A stretch of DNA of 64,000 nucleotides, from assembly GCF_905171765.1 (NCBI RefSeq), contig NC_053392.1:374827963-374891962 (forward strand), written 5' to 3'. Shown in pieces: positions 10,816 to 21,419 of this stretch. Each line of letters starts with the position of its first letter. Position 1 is the first letter of the stretch. The notes beneath the pieces are model-generated. The model was not told the origin of the DNA, searched no databases, and saw only the letters and a program-made list of their open reading frames with translations. A program made the position numbers and the translations under genes. The DNA comes from Bufo bufo (lineage: Eukaryota > Chordata > Amphibia > Anura > Bufonidae).

Positions 10816-12768
10816 CTATGCTAAGTGTACCTGTGTGTGGTACTTCCGGAAACACTCTCCAAAGCATAGGGCAGGGTGGTCAGGACAGTCAGGACAGAAA
10901 TAGCGGGTGTCACGCCTTATTCCACTCCTGCTACAGACACAACATCTTTTTCGGGGTGACGGTTGGGTTGAGGTACCAGGAACGACACTGGGGAAATGTC
11001 GCTCGTGTAGACGGCTAACTACACTGGTGGATGGGGCCACGGAACCTTCTGGATACAGGAGGTTCTCGATGATCTCTTCCTGAAATTTGAGGAAGGATCG
11101 TGTTCTCCCAGCCTTACTGTAGAGAACAAAACTATTGTACAGAGCCAATTGAATTAAATATACAGACACCTTCTTATACCAGCGTCTGGTGCGTCGGGAA
11201 ACTAAATACGGAGACAACATCTGGTCATTGAAGTCCACCCCTCCCATGAGCAAATTATAGTCGTGGACACAGAGGGGCTTTTCAATGACACGGGTTGCTC
11301 GCTCAATTTGTATTGTCGTGTCTGCGTGAATGGAGGAGAGCATGTAAACGTCACGCTTGTCTCTCCATTTCACCGCGAGCAGTTCTTCGTTACACAAGGC
11401 AGCCCTCTCCCCCCTTGCAAGACGGGTGGTAACGAGCCGTTGGGGGAAGCCCACGCGACTAGTTCGCGTGGTGCCACAGGCGCCAATCTGTTCTAGAAAC
11501 AAATGCCTAAAGAGGGCCACACTTGTGTAGAAATTGTCCACATAAAGATGGTACCCCTTGCCAAATAAGGGTGACACCAAGTCCCAGACTGTCTTCCCAC
11601 TGCTCCCCAGGTAGTCAGGGCAACCGACCGGCTCCAGGGTCTGATCTTTTCCCTTATAGATCCAAAATTTGTGGGTATAGCCTGTGGCCCTTTCACAGAG
11701 CTTATACAATTTGACCCCATACCGGGCACGCTTGCTTGGGATGTATTGTTTGAAGCCAAGGCGCCCGGTAAAATGTATCAGGGACTCGTCTACGCAGATG
11801 TTTTGCTCTGGGGTATACAAATCTGCAAATTTCTGGTTGAAGTGGTCTATGAGGGGCCGAATTTTGTGGAGCCGGTCAAAAGCTGGGTGGCCTCTGGGAC
11901 GGGAGGTGGTGTTGTCGCTAAAATGCAGGAAACGCAGGATGGCCTCAAATCGTGCCCTGGACATAGCAGCAGAGAACATGGGCATGTGATGAATCGGGTT
12001 CGTGGACCAATATGACCGCAATTCATGCTTTTTGGTTAGACCCATGTTGAGGAGAAGGCCCAGAAAAATTTAAATTTCGGAAACTTGGACTGGTTTCCAC
12101 CGGAAAGGCTGGGCATAATAGCTTCCCGGGTTGGCGGATATAAATTGTGTGGCATACCGATTTGTCTCTGCCACGACTAAGTCCAAGAGCTCCGCAGTCA
12201 AGAACAGCTCAAAAAATCCCAGGGCCGAACCGATCTGAGCTGTCTCAACCCGAACTCCAGACTGGGTGGTGAAAGGGGGAACTACAGGTGCGGCTGAAGT
12301 TGGTGACTGCCAATCAGGATTTGCCAGCACCTCAGGGACTCTAGGGGCTCTACGGACCTGTCTGTGCGGTGGCTGCGATGGGGTAACTACTGCACGTGCC
12401 ACTGTACCAGCTTCAACTGCCCTTCTGGTGCTCGCCACTTCACCATGTTGTACGGCAGTGCTGGTACTAGGTCCAGGGAGGGCTGCGCTGCTGGTGTATG
12501 CCTCACCACGTGATCCGACAGCACCAGCCCCACTCTGCTGCTCTTGAAGCGGATCCTGCATAACCTGTGGTCTAGCAACACGGGGCCGGGTACGCCTGGT
12601 GCTATCAGGGACCTCCACCTCCTCGTCCGAACTTTGGGTCAGAGTGCCACTGCTTTCTACAGGTTCATATTCTGACCTGCTAGATTCGTCAGATGAGGGT
12701 TCCCATTCCTCATCCGACTGGGTCAGAATCCTGTAGGCCTCTTCAGAAGAATACCCCCTGTTTGACAT
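10816..12768 (-). pseudogene. piggyBac transposase, one in-frame stop
   Basis: The start is ATG at 12768. The frame runs 232 codons, meets TAA at 12072-12070, then continues in the same frame to a stop at 10818-10816 (651 codons in all). The N-terminal part is acidic and Ser/Glu-rich, as in this family. The second part (numbered from Met at 12045) has the DDE_Tnp_1_7 core with D86 (CVDES), D170 (YVDNFYT) and D271/D274 (GGVDFNDQ), and a C-terminal cysteine cluster (CCVCS...CPDCP...CFGEC) that binds terminal DNA. The enzyme would excise and insert the element at TTAA. The stop lies just ahead of a conserved F-L-G-L-L-L-N segment, so it inactivates unless read through. Confidence 0.88.
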
Positions 12769-13688
12769 TTGGTCTACTAAATTTAGGGGTATTCCCTGGG
12801 ACTACCCAAGAAAAAAAGCAAGCCTGTCCTACAAAGGGGAGGCTAGCGAAGTACCGGAGGCCGCTGCGGTTGATAAAAAATATCAAAACTGATTTTTTTA
12901 TCGCCGCAGCGCTTGGAAAGTGATTGTGCAGTGATCAAAAAAATATATATTTTTTGTCACTGCGGTGGGGCGGGTGTGGGTGAACGCACGTGTGGGCGAC
13001 CGATCAGGCCTGATCGGGAAAACACTGCGTTTTGGGTGGAGGGCGAACTAAGGTGACACTAATACAATTATAGATCTGACTGTGATCAGTTTTGATCACT
13101 TACAGATACTATAAAAGTACAAATGCTGATTAGCGATACGCTTAACAGCGAATAAGTGACTGCGGTGCGGTGGGCTGGGCGCTAAACAATCGCTAAACTA
13201 CCTAACCAAGGGGCCTAAACTAACCTAAACCTAACAGTTTACACTGATCACTTTTTTCCTTTCACTAGGTGATTGACAGGGGGCGATCAAGGGGTGATCA
13301 AGGGGTTAATTCAGGTGATGGGGGTGATCTGGGGCTAAGGTGTAGTGTTGGTGGGTACTCACAGTGATCTCTGCTCCTCTGCTGGAACCAACCGACGAAA
13401 AGGACCAGCAGAGGAGCAGACAAGCCATTTAACACATCATATTTACTAATATGATGTGTTATCTGGCTTGTGATTCGTTTTTTTGAAAATCGCCAACCTG
13501 CCAGCCAATGATCGTGGCTGGCAGGCTGGTGACGAACTTGTCCTCTAACTTTTGCCGGCCCGCGATGCGCACGCGCGGGCCGGCTTTGAGCGAAATCTCG
13601 CGTCTCGCGAGATTACGCGTATATGCGTGACTCTGCGCAGCGCTGCCGCCTCCGGAACGCGATCCTGCGTTAGGCGGTCCGGAGGCGG
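12769..13688 (-). other. piggyBac 5' leader and right end with stem-loops
   Basis: It is noncoding. Inverted pairs include ctgctcctctgctgg/ccagcagaggagcag (13370-13420), aacacatcatattt/aatatgatgtgtt (13431-13459) and gccggcccgcg/cgcgggccggc (13553-13582), and the end carries ccgcctccgga/tccggaggcgg. The stretch 13020-13200 is shared with the deleted copy at 57865-59600, separated there by a Tc1 insertion. Confidence 0.6.
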
Positions 13689-13692
13689 TTAA

Positions 13693-14420
13693 AGGGCTTC
13701 TGTCACCCCACTAAACTGTTTTTTTTTTTTTTTTGGATACTTATAATCCCTATACTGCGATTTATGCATACATACTGTAATTAATCATTTTGGTTCAGCA
13801 GATTATGTTAAAAACGCACTTTTAAAATATGCAAATTACCATGCTACCAGCAAGTAGGGCTGCTACTTGCTGGTAGCAGCCGCATCCTCCTATCCTAAAG
13901 ACGCCCCCTCCGCATGCTGATTGACAGGACCAGCGAACAGGATCTTTCTCTGCTGGCCCTGTTTGCATTCAAAATCTGGCGCCTGCGCCATACCTGTCTT
14001 TAGTCGGCGCAGGCGCACTGAGAGGCGGCCGCTCCTTCCTCAATGCGCCTGCGCCGGGTGTAGATGTGACGTCATCGGCGCAGGCGCATTGAGGATTGAG
14101 CGGCCGACTGAAGACAGGTACGGCGCAGGCGCCAGATTTTGAATGCAAACAGGGCCAGCAGAGAAAGATCCCGTTCGCTGGCCCTGTCAATCAACATGCG
14201 GAGGGGGCGTCTTTAGGATAGGAGGATGCGGCTGCTACCAGCAAGTAGCCGCCCTACTTGCTGGTAGCAAGGTAATTTGCATATTTTAAAAGTGCGTTTT
14301 TAACATAATCTGCTGAACCAAAATTATTAATTACAGTATGTATGCATAAATCGCAGTATAGGGTCTATAAGTATCCCAAAAAAAAAAAAAAAAACAGTTT
14401 AGTGGGGTGACAGAAGCCCT
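13693..14420. repeat. Palindromic TTAA MITE
   Basis: The ends agggcttctgtcacccc and ggggtgacagaagccct are exact complements, and the arms match almost throughout to a centre near 14058, including T- and A-homopolymers placed symmetrically. TTAA flanks both sides (13689-13692, 14421-14424). The left TTAA is also the right end of the piggyBac element. The central part is GC-rich with repeated gcgcaggcgca. Noncoding; the two 73-codon ORFs are mirror translations. Confidence 0.85.
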
Positions 14421-14424
14421 TTAA

Positions 14425-14905
14425 AGGGAACCTGACAGCACATAATCGACCTCCAAACTGTCTGGAGTACCTTAACAGTCAGTTCATGTTGTCCCGGGCG
14501 GTGTTCTTAAATGGTTCTTCTGTCTTCTGAATGCAGTGAAAATCATCTTTATCAACCGCTCCCGCTGTATGCTATTCAGCGGTTTAAAATCAAGGAGGCT
14601 GGCACCTTCTTACATGAAGACAAGGTTGCCATACCTAAATCATGCCCCGATCTCCGATGATTAAAGGTTTTGAGCACAGGCAACATCATTCCCTGGCCTC
14701 TCTTTGCCTGTACTAAGGAACGTCAGGCAAGAAAGTGCAAGCCTCCTTGACTTCAAATTGCTGATTAGCATACAGCAGGAGTGATGAATAAAGATGATTT
14801 TCACTGCATTCAGAAGACAGATGAACCATATAAGAACACCACATGAGACAATGTTCAGGTACTCAAGCAGTTTGGAGTTAAATTTTTGTGCTGCCAGGTT
14901 CCCCT
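14425..14905. repeat. Second TTAA MITE, abutting the first
   Basis: The left end agggaacctgacagcac pairs with gtgctgccaggttccc at 14889-14904. Internal matches include 'gaatgcagtgaaaatcatctt' in both orientations. The left target site is the TTAA shared with the preceding MITE; the right one has decayed to TTGA. Noncoding. Confidence 0.7.
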
Positions 14906-15058
14906 TGATTGATATGAAAATCTGCAAATCAGGCAAGGTTTTCCTTTTGAAAGTGCCCAAGCCTGATTCCAGCTCCTCTCCCATCCTTCAAACCCTATCT
15001 CCCTTTCTCCCCTGACATCTCCATTTGCACCTCCAAATCACTCACAAGCACACTCTTA

Positions 15059-15834
15059 GGGCTCTTTCACACTTGCCTTCTTGTCTTCCGGCATAGAGTT
15101 CCGTCGTCGGGGCTCTATGCCGGAAGAATCCTGATCAGGATTATCCTAATGCATTCTGAATGGAGAGAAATCCGTTCAGGATGCATCAGGATGCATCAGG
15201 ATGTCTTCAGTTCCGGAACGGAACGTTTTTTGGCCGGAGAAAATACCGCAGCATGCTGCGCTTTTTGCTCCGGCCAAAAATCCGGAACACTTGCCGCAAG
15301 GCCGGATCCGGAATTAATGCCCATTGAAAGGCATTGATCCGGATCCGGCCTTAAGCTAAACGTCGTTTTGTTTCGGCGCATTGCCGGAGCCGACATTTAG
15401 CTTTTTCAGAGTGGTTACCATGGCTGCCAAGACGCTAAAGTCCTGGCAGCCATGGTAAAGTGTAGCGGGGAGCGGGGGAGCAGCATACTTACCGTCCGTG
15501 CGGCTCCCCGGGCGCTCCAGAGTGACGTCAGGGCGCCCCAAGCGCATGGATCATGTGATCACATGGATCACGTCATCCATGCGCATGGGGCGCTCTGACG
15601 TCACTCTGGAGCGCCCCGGGAGCCGCACGGACTGTAAGTATACCGCTCCCCGCTCCTACTATGGCAACCAGGACTTTAATAGCGTCCTGGGTGCCATAGT
15701 AACACTGAACGCATTTGGAAGACGGTTCCGTCTTCAAATGCTTTCAGTACACTTGCGTTTTTCCGGATCCGGCATGTAATTCCGGCAAGTGGAGTACACG
15801 CCGGATCCGGACAACGCAAGTGTGAAAGAGGCCT
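15059..15834. repeat. Palindromic MITE, 'ctctttcacactt' family
   Basis: The terminal phrases gggctctttcacacttg and caagtgtgaaagaggcc are complementary, with TA or TWA next to them. The two arms repeat 'tggagcgccc' and 'gtgacgtca' in inverse order about a centre near 15560. The same terminal type marks elements near 25150-27936, 37749-38214, 43814-44263 and 51041-51615. PIF/Harbinger is the likeliest superfamily; no transposase is present. Confidence 0.7.
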
Positions 15835-15839
15835 AAATC

Positions 15840-16242
15840 GCTTCTGGCATATGCTGCAGCCTTTGCTCTTGTGGATCTCCAGAAGTAGAGAAGTTCACAG
15901 GAGGCTATTCGTCTGCAAAAAGAGGACTGGAGCCTTGCAATGTAAGTGGGTCTGCTCAAGGGGCACAGCTGAAGTTCCTCCATGCGTACCTCCCTTCCAC
16001 CAGGAAAGAGAAAGTAATCAGTGGTTCATGACTGATTACATTAGAATAGATACCGTACATGACCAATATCTCTGGCAGACACCTTTTCCTTAAATTGCTG
16101 ACTTCCTTATCTCAGCAGTTCCGTATTTGCAAATACAGCACAATCACAAGTATGAGTAGTAATCGTAAGACATACAGGATACATCTGGTCACAGCAAAAG
16201 AAAGAAATACAAAATGGATGCTAGTAGGACTGCTAATAGTAG
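15840..16242. other. Stretch without recognised features
   Basis: No homology, repeat or coding signal that I can support. It is the flank of the Ngaro-like element that follows. Confidence 0.35.
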
Positions 16243-16348
16243 TTATGGGCAGGGCTGAATGCGTCTTGGACGTGGGTAAGGCATGCCGAACCTGAACTAT
16301 GGCTGAGTTGTGCCGGGAGCCACGGGCGTGGGTAAGCCTGGAGAGGGC
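16243..16348 (-). repeat. Ngaro B2 repeat
   Basis: A 106-bp unit with an apparently identical copy at 16487-16592 (B1). It begins ttatgggcagggctgaatg and ends ggagagggc on the plus strand. Confidence 0.85.
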
Positions 16349-16390
16349 GTACCCTATTGGAGTGTGTGAAAAAAGGGGTGGGAGGGAGGG

Positions 16391-16487
16391 GTAAGTGAGA
16401 CACACCACCTGAGGGAAGGAATTGGCAGGTATATATAGGGAGCCAACGCCCTGCCCACAAATACAGGCTGAAATCAGCCTTAATACT
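16391..16487 (-). repeat. Ngaro A2 repeat
   Basis: A 97-bp unit repeated at 20623-20719 (A1), running from gtaagtgagacacacc to ccttaatact on the plus strand. It contains a TATA-like tatatatag about 45 bp from its plus-strand end. Confidence 0.85.
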
Positions 16488-16592
16488 TATGGGCAGGGCT
16501 GAATGCGTCTTGGACGTGGGTAAGGCATGCCGAACCTGAACTATGGCTGAGTTGTGCCGGGAGCCACGGGCGTGGGTAAGCCTGGAGAGGGC
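16487..16592 (-). repeat. Ngaro B1 repeat
   Basis: Copy of B2, directly next to A2 and just downstream of the recombinase remains, as the Ngaro layout requires. Confidence 0.85.
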
Positions 16593-16649
16593 AAAAAGAC
16601 AAGTACACTATGTTGTCTAAACCGGTTTATTCATATACTTCCAACTCGC

Positions 16650-17535
16650 ATGACCTATAACGCCAATGACTGAAAAGCCTGGGATATTTCCCTGTGTGGG
16701 TTTGGAATGTATCTAATGAAACAAGATGATCTCCAGTGCCGCTCCGATGCGGAACGAGTGACCCGAGATGACTCCTGGGTCGTACCCAAGGCCTGCTGCC
16801 AGAGAACGGATATGGGACGTGAATTGGTTTGAAGAGAGGGGTTTGTCTTTGAAGGGCAGGAGAGGACTGTTACGAGGCGCTGTCTGTAACAGGGATAATA
16901 ATTTGTTGAGGATCCGAACTGGGCACCAGTTATTTTGGGTAGGGAAATATTTAGTCTCCGTGGGTGGCCCTGCTTGGTTTGTTTTGGTCAGTGAAAGGCT
17001 GAGTACGAAATAGTCATTATGCCACGACAGCTGTTCTTTGCGGAGACAGCCATGTCCCGGAGAGCTGCCAGTGAATTCTCCTGGCCGGAGGAAGCCGTAA
17101 AAACTTAAAAACATGGCTGCTTGTATTACCGTGCTGGTCAAGGGCCCAAAAGGACAGCCATCTAGGGCAGAAGACAAATCCCTGAACAGCTTGCTGGACA
17201 CCGGTTGTCTACGGGTGGGAGCCTGTTTTGCATTTTTTTGTATTCCCCTGAGGGCCGTCTTGATTGCCTGGTTTGAAAAAAATAGAAGATCGACCCAGAT
17301 TACTGAGCATGAAGTGATGTTGGAGGCCCGCTAGGTATAATTTGATGGTATTATAAGAGAGTTTAAGTTGGGAATAACAGAAAGCTATGAACGCCAGCAA
17401 GTATGATGTTTCGTCACGGCCGCCCTGAGGGTAAAGGAGTCTAAAACTATCAAACGCTTTCAACCCGGCTCTGTAATTCCTGGCCGTATTTGGGGCTAAT
17501 GATTGACTTATGAGGTGTTTTGCTGTCGAAATCAA
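16650..17535 (-). pseudogene. Ngaro tyrosine recombinase, broken
   Basis: Two open pieces in different frames cover it: 17535-17209 (N-terminal DNA-binding part, with N-T-A-R-N-Y-R-A-G and L-S-Y-N-T-I-K-L-Y-L-A-G-L) and 17201-16713 (catalytic part with F-L-R-P-G-E and G-H-S-F-R-I-G-A-A). Compared with the intact enzyme at 33205-34227, about 26 codons after R-I-G-A-A are deleted. The remaining segment with the nucleophile (F-I-R-Y-I-P) survives only in another frame near 16700. The enzyme cannot be functional. Confidence 0.85.
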
Positions 17536-17559
17536 AGACTCTAGCCCATCACTAGAGTG

Positions 17560-17690
17560 TTGTGTGTCGGGATTGAGGCTCCCGTGGGGTCCGCGTCGGG
17601 CATCTCCTGAAAGAAAACCAAAAAATTAAATCTAGACAGGGCATCTGCTGCTACATTTCTTTGACCCTGAGACATCGTGGATCCGCCTTT
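17560..17690 (-). pseudogene. Tail of Ngaro RNase H
   Basis: The minus strand encodes Q-R-N-V-A-A-D-A-L-S-R-F followed by a short acidic tail, matching the end of the RT/RNase H ORF of the intact element (N-V-A-A-D-A-L-S-R-F). Sequence further upstream no longer resembles RNase H, so RT and most of RNase H have been lost. A polypyrimidine tract ending CAG lies at about 17607-17625 in minus orientation. Confidence 0.7.
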
Positions 17691-18052
17691 GACTGAACCT
17701 GACTTTGATGAATGACTTGATCTGGATTGCCGCGAACAGAAAAAACCAACAATAAGAGCTAAATAAGGTATATACAGACTGGGATATGCAAGGATAGAAC
17801 CTCCCAGTGCTATTACCCTCGTTGCGTATGACTTACCTTGCGGGACTTTTAGCCTACTTTGAGAATGATAGTGGCCGGAGACACTTCTAGGAATCTGAGG
17901 GAAAACATTTAAGTAAACTGAATAACGTAGCCGTGAGAAAAGGATGGGGACCGTGAAACCCCTTGATTGTCCGGAAGGCTCCTAAAAGCCGAGCCTGGAC
18001 AGACTAGAACGGGGTGTGGCGAACCCAATATGACATATGATGTGGATACAGC

Positions 18053-19805
18053 AGTGGCTAACTTGGAGGTCCAGTTGTCACTCAACATTTAGCTCATCCT
18101 AGGGGTAACCCGGACAGGACAAATGGTGTGACATGTTATCAGTGGTAGCTGAACCTGGACAACCTATGTGACGTACTACATTAAACATGGCCTGGACGAT
18201 CCAGGTGACGTACTACATTAAACATGGCCTGGACGATCCAGGTGACGTACTACATTAAACATGGCCTGGACGATCCAGGTGACGTACTACATTAAACATG
18301 GCCTGGACGATCCAGATGACATACTACATTAAACATGGCCTGGACGATCCAGGTGACATACTACATTAAACATGGCCTGGACGATCCAGGTGACATACTA
18401 CATTAAACATGGCCTGGACGATCCAGGTGACATACTACATTAAACATGGCCTGGACGATCCAGGTGACATACTACATTAAACATGGCCTGGACGATCCAG
18501 GTGACATACTACATTAAACATGGCCTGGACGATCCAGGTGACATACTACATTAAACATGGCCTGGACGATCCAGGTGACATACTACATTAAACATGGCCT
18601 GGACGATCCAGGTGACATACTACATTAAACATGGCCTGGACGATCCAGGTGACATACTACATTAAACATGGCCTGGACGATCCAGGTGACATACTACATT
18701 AAACATGGCCTGGACGATCCAGGTGACATACTACATTAAACATGGCCTGGACGATCCAGGTGACATACTACATTAAACATGGCCTGGACGATCCAGGTGA
18801 CATACTACATTAAACATGGCCTGGACGATCCAGGTGACATACTACATTAAACATGGCCTGGACGATCCAGGTGACATACTACATTAAACATGGCCTGGAC
18901 GATCCAGGTGACATACTACATTAAACATGGCCTGGAGGATCCAGGTGACATACTACATTAAACATGGCCTGGACGATCCAGGTAACATACTACTTAAAAA
19001 CGTGGCCTGGACGATCCAGGTGACATAACATTAGACTTGGCCTGGACGATCCAGGTGAAATACCATATTGAACATAGCCTGGACAATCCAGGTGACATAC
19101 AACATTGAACCCGGCCTGGATGATCCAGACGACGCACAACATTAGACTCGGCCTGGACAATCCAGGTAACATACTACGTAAAACTCGGCCCCGTATGATC
19201 CAGGGGACATATAAAAAACTCGGCCTGGACGATCCAGGTGACGTGTTACATTGGCTCGTTTGAAAAACTAACTGCGTGTCACAACAATGGCTAAATTGAA
19301 GGTCCAGTTGTCGCCCAACATTTAGCTCATCCTGGCGTGACCCAGAGGCAAGATAAATGATGTGACATGGTATAAGTGGTAGCTGAACCTAGACGATCCA
19401 GGTGACATACAACGCTAAAGTTGGCCTGGACGATCCAGGTGACATACAACATTGAACTCGGCCTGGACGATCCAGGTGACATACAACGTTTAAAGTTGGC
19501 CTGGACGATCCAGGTGACATGACATTAAACACGGCCTGGACGATCCAGGTGACATACAACGCTAAAGTTGGCCTGGACGATCCAGGTGACATACAACATT
19601 GAACTCGGCCTGGACGATCCAGGTGACATACAACGTTTAAAGTTGGCCTGGACGATCCAGGTGACATACAACATTGAACTCGGCCTGGACGATCCAGGTG
19701 ACATACAACGTTTAAAGTTGGCCTGGACGATCCAGGTGACATGACATTAAACACGGCCTGGACGATCCAGGTGACGTACAACATTGAACTTGGCCTGAGT
19801 GGTCC
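18053..19805. repeat. 37-bp minisatellite in two leader-plus-array blocks
   Basis: The unit acatggcctggacgatccag... has an exact 37-bp period from 18185. About 21 near-identical copies reach 18990, followed by diverged copies to about 19258. A second block (about 19400-19805) has units alternating in a higher-order pattern. Each block is preceded by a related leader (18053-18170 and 19287-19400) containing 'aacatttagctcatcct'. Every unit holds CCTGGA-CGA-TCCAGG, a small inverted repeat. There are no spacers, so it is not a CRISPR array. Confidence 0.92.
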
Positions 19806-20622
19806 AGGCGACAGATAATTTAAGTACGCGGTATATGTGATAACTGAACTGATCGCGCGCCGCTGACGAATCTTTCCAGCCAAACCTGCGTTTGGAAACA
19901 GGGAGCCTGCCACGCGCAATTTTGGACCTCTGACACCTGCTGGCAGTGTGAATCCCTGCTTCCATGCCGTGACACAATTCTGACCTGCAGGGACCAAGTA
20001 ACTTACTGGCCCATGTGCTGTTGATTAATATATGCAAATACGCACACCAAAATTGCCCCTGACACAGGCTGGAAGCTGGGCTGCCGCAGTTTGGCGTAAC
20101 GCCGGCAACAATGCCCACTGCTTCCCATCTGTGCCGCCTCTGCTATATAGCATCTCTGCTGGGGCAATGATTTATTATCCCTTTTTTTTTTTTTTTTTTA
20201 ATCTGGGGTGGATATTTCCGAGTGGGCATGTGGCGCACTCATGGCCGCTGCAGGGAGGGGAAGGGGGACCCCCGTGCTTGCTACCCTGCTTGGACTGGGA
20301 TGTGCGGTCCCCAAGTGCGAGCCTGGAGTGGACGGACGTGTGTGGGAGGTGTTGCGATCAGTGCTCGGCTGGAGGAGGGCAGGCGGAAGTGGATGCGTTC
20401 CACCTTGAACCGCAGAACCTTTGTGGAGGAGTGCTACTGCCCGTAGCCGTGAGTAGGCGGGAGCTCATGCTCCAAGAACTTACGTGTAACCGAACGACCT
20501 CTCGATATCGTGGCGCTGTGTAGCGAATCGCACTTGAACAACCCGACGTGAAGCTGGAAAAAAAAAAAAAAAAAAACAGACGTGAAGCTTGCATGGCAGC
20601 TAGATGTGGCTCCTCCTACAAA
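19806..20622. other. Leader region of the defective Ngaro element
   Basis: It contains a T run (20180-20199) and an A run (20560-20576). A 202-codon minus-strand ORF starts here but runs into the minisatellite and resembles nothing. It may be the element's 5' leader. Confidence 0.4.
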
Positions 20623-20719
20623 GTAAGTGAGACACACCACCTGAGGGAAGGAATTGGCAGGTATATATAGGGAGCCAACGCCCTGCCCACAAATACAGGC
20701 TGAAATCAGCCTTAATACT
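20623..20719 (-). repeat. Ngaro A1 repeat
   Basis: The 5' copy of the A repeat in element orientation, 97 bp, matching 16391-16487. Confidence 0.85.
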
Positions 20720-20744
20720 AGTATGGATAAGCTCAATAATACAT

Positions 20745-21160
20745 GGTCGAGTCACAATATTATGACCACTTCCTACTTTTGATGTCGGCAGCTCGTAGCT
20801 CATGAAGGAAGCCATGTGTCATGAGCTGGCGTGATGGGTATATAAGGTGTATATATTATAGGCTGTCAGCACACATATCCCTTGTTGCCATCATGAGTAA
20901 AAGGAACAATTTATCAGAGTTTCAAAAAGGGATGATTATTGGCTTTCGGGCCGAGTTGCAGTATTTCTGAAACTGTGCAGTTTGTGAAGTATTTGGGTGC
21001 TGCTTTGGTGAAAGTGTATCGTGACTGAACAAATGGCACCATTGTGAATAAGCAACGTGGAAACGGCAGAGCATCAAGTGTCATTGATGTGAGAGGTGGA
21101 TGAATGTCAGTTATGAAGGTATGCAAGGGGAGAAAGACACGTTACATTGGAGCAGCTAAT
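20745..21160 (+). pseudogene. Truncated Tc1-like element with transposase N-terminus
   Basis: The region starts near 'gtcgagtcacaatattatgacc' and has an ATG at 20893 reading M-S-K-R-N-N-L-S-E-F-Q-K-G-M-I-I-G-F, the start of a Tc1-type helix-turn-helix domain. The frame breaks soon after, but downstream text still fits a paired-like domain. The catalytic part is missing. Confidence 0.6.
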
Positions 21161-21195
21161 CTCCAAAATGAACCAGGGGGCTACCAGATGTGTCT

Positions 21196-21353
21196 CTAAA
21201 ACACAATCCATAAAGAATGGGGGATTGGCACTCACCAAGCGGTATCTGTCTGGCTTCTTACACCCTGATTCTGCTGTATGTCTTCTTTTAAATAATAAAG
21301 GAAGAATTGGACCAAGTTGGTGAGTGCCCCCCATTCTTTATGGATTGTGTTTG
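21196..21353. repeat. Short foldback
   Basis: 'aacacaatccataaagaatg' with the following ggcactcacc recurs inverted at 21319-21352 (ggtgagtgcc...cattctttatggattgtgtt). Arms about 37 bp, loop about 85 bp. No coding content. Confidence 0.65.
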
Positions 21354-21419
21354 CTGCCACTGTTACCCCCGTGTCTGGCCATGCCATTCTACATCACTCT
21401 AGGTTCTTTACATTCAATA

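Larger units (their letters stand above)
1851..13692 (-). mobile_element. piggyBac element, full length, with nested insertions
   Basis: TTAA lies at both ends (1851-1854 and 13689-13692), followed inward by similar short termini (ttaaccacctc on the left; the right end reads ttaaccgcctcc on the minus strand). A minus-strand piggyBac transposase lies at 10816-12768. The roughly 1.0-10.2 kb noncoding half contains alternating large hairpins. Removing the gypsy insert (3027-8571) and the hAT MITE (1873-2190) leaves about 6 kb. A deleted relative lies at 57026-60040, which confirms the 5' and 3' parts belong together. Confidence 0.75.
16243..20719 (-). mobile_element. Defective Ngaro-type element with internal minisatellite
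   Basis: On the minus strand the order is A1 (20719-20623), leader, minisatellite, RNase H tail, recombinase remains, B1 (16592-16487), A2 (16487-16391), a 42-bp spacer, and B2 (16348-16243). Split direct repeats of this form define Ngaro elements, which replicate through a circular DNA integrated by a tyrosine recombinase. Gag and most of RT are missing. There is no target duplication, as expected for this enzyme class. The complete relative is at 29350-34640. Confidence 0.8.

Noticed and set aside
18185..18990. Regular 37-bp repeats that at first look like a CRISPR array
   Set aside because: Units are contiguous with no unique spacers, no cas genes exist, and the context is a vertebrate retroelement.
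19389..19997. 202-codon minus-strand ORF through the minisatellite
   Set aside because: The translation is the periodic reading of a 37-bp unit (37-residue period) with no relation to gag; it is open only because the unit lacks stops.
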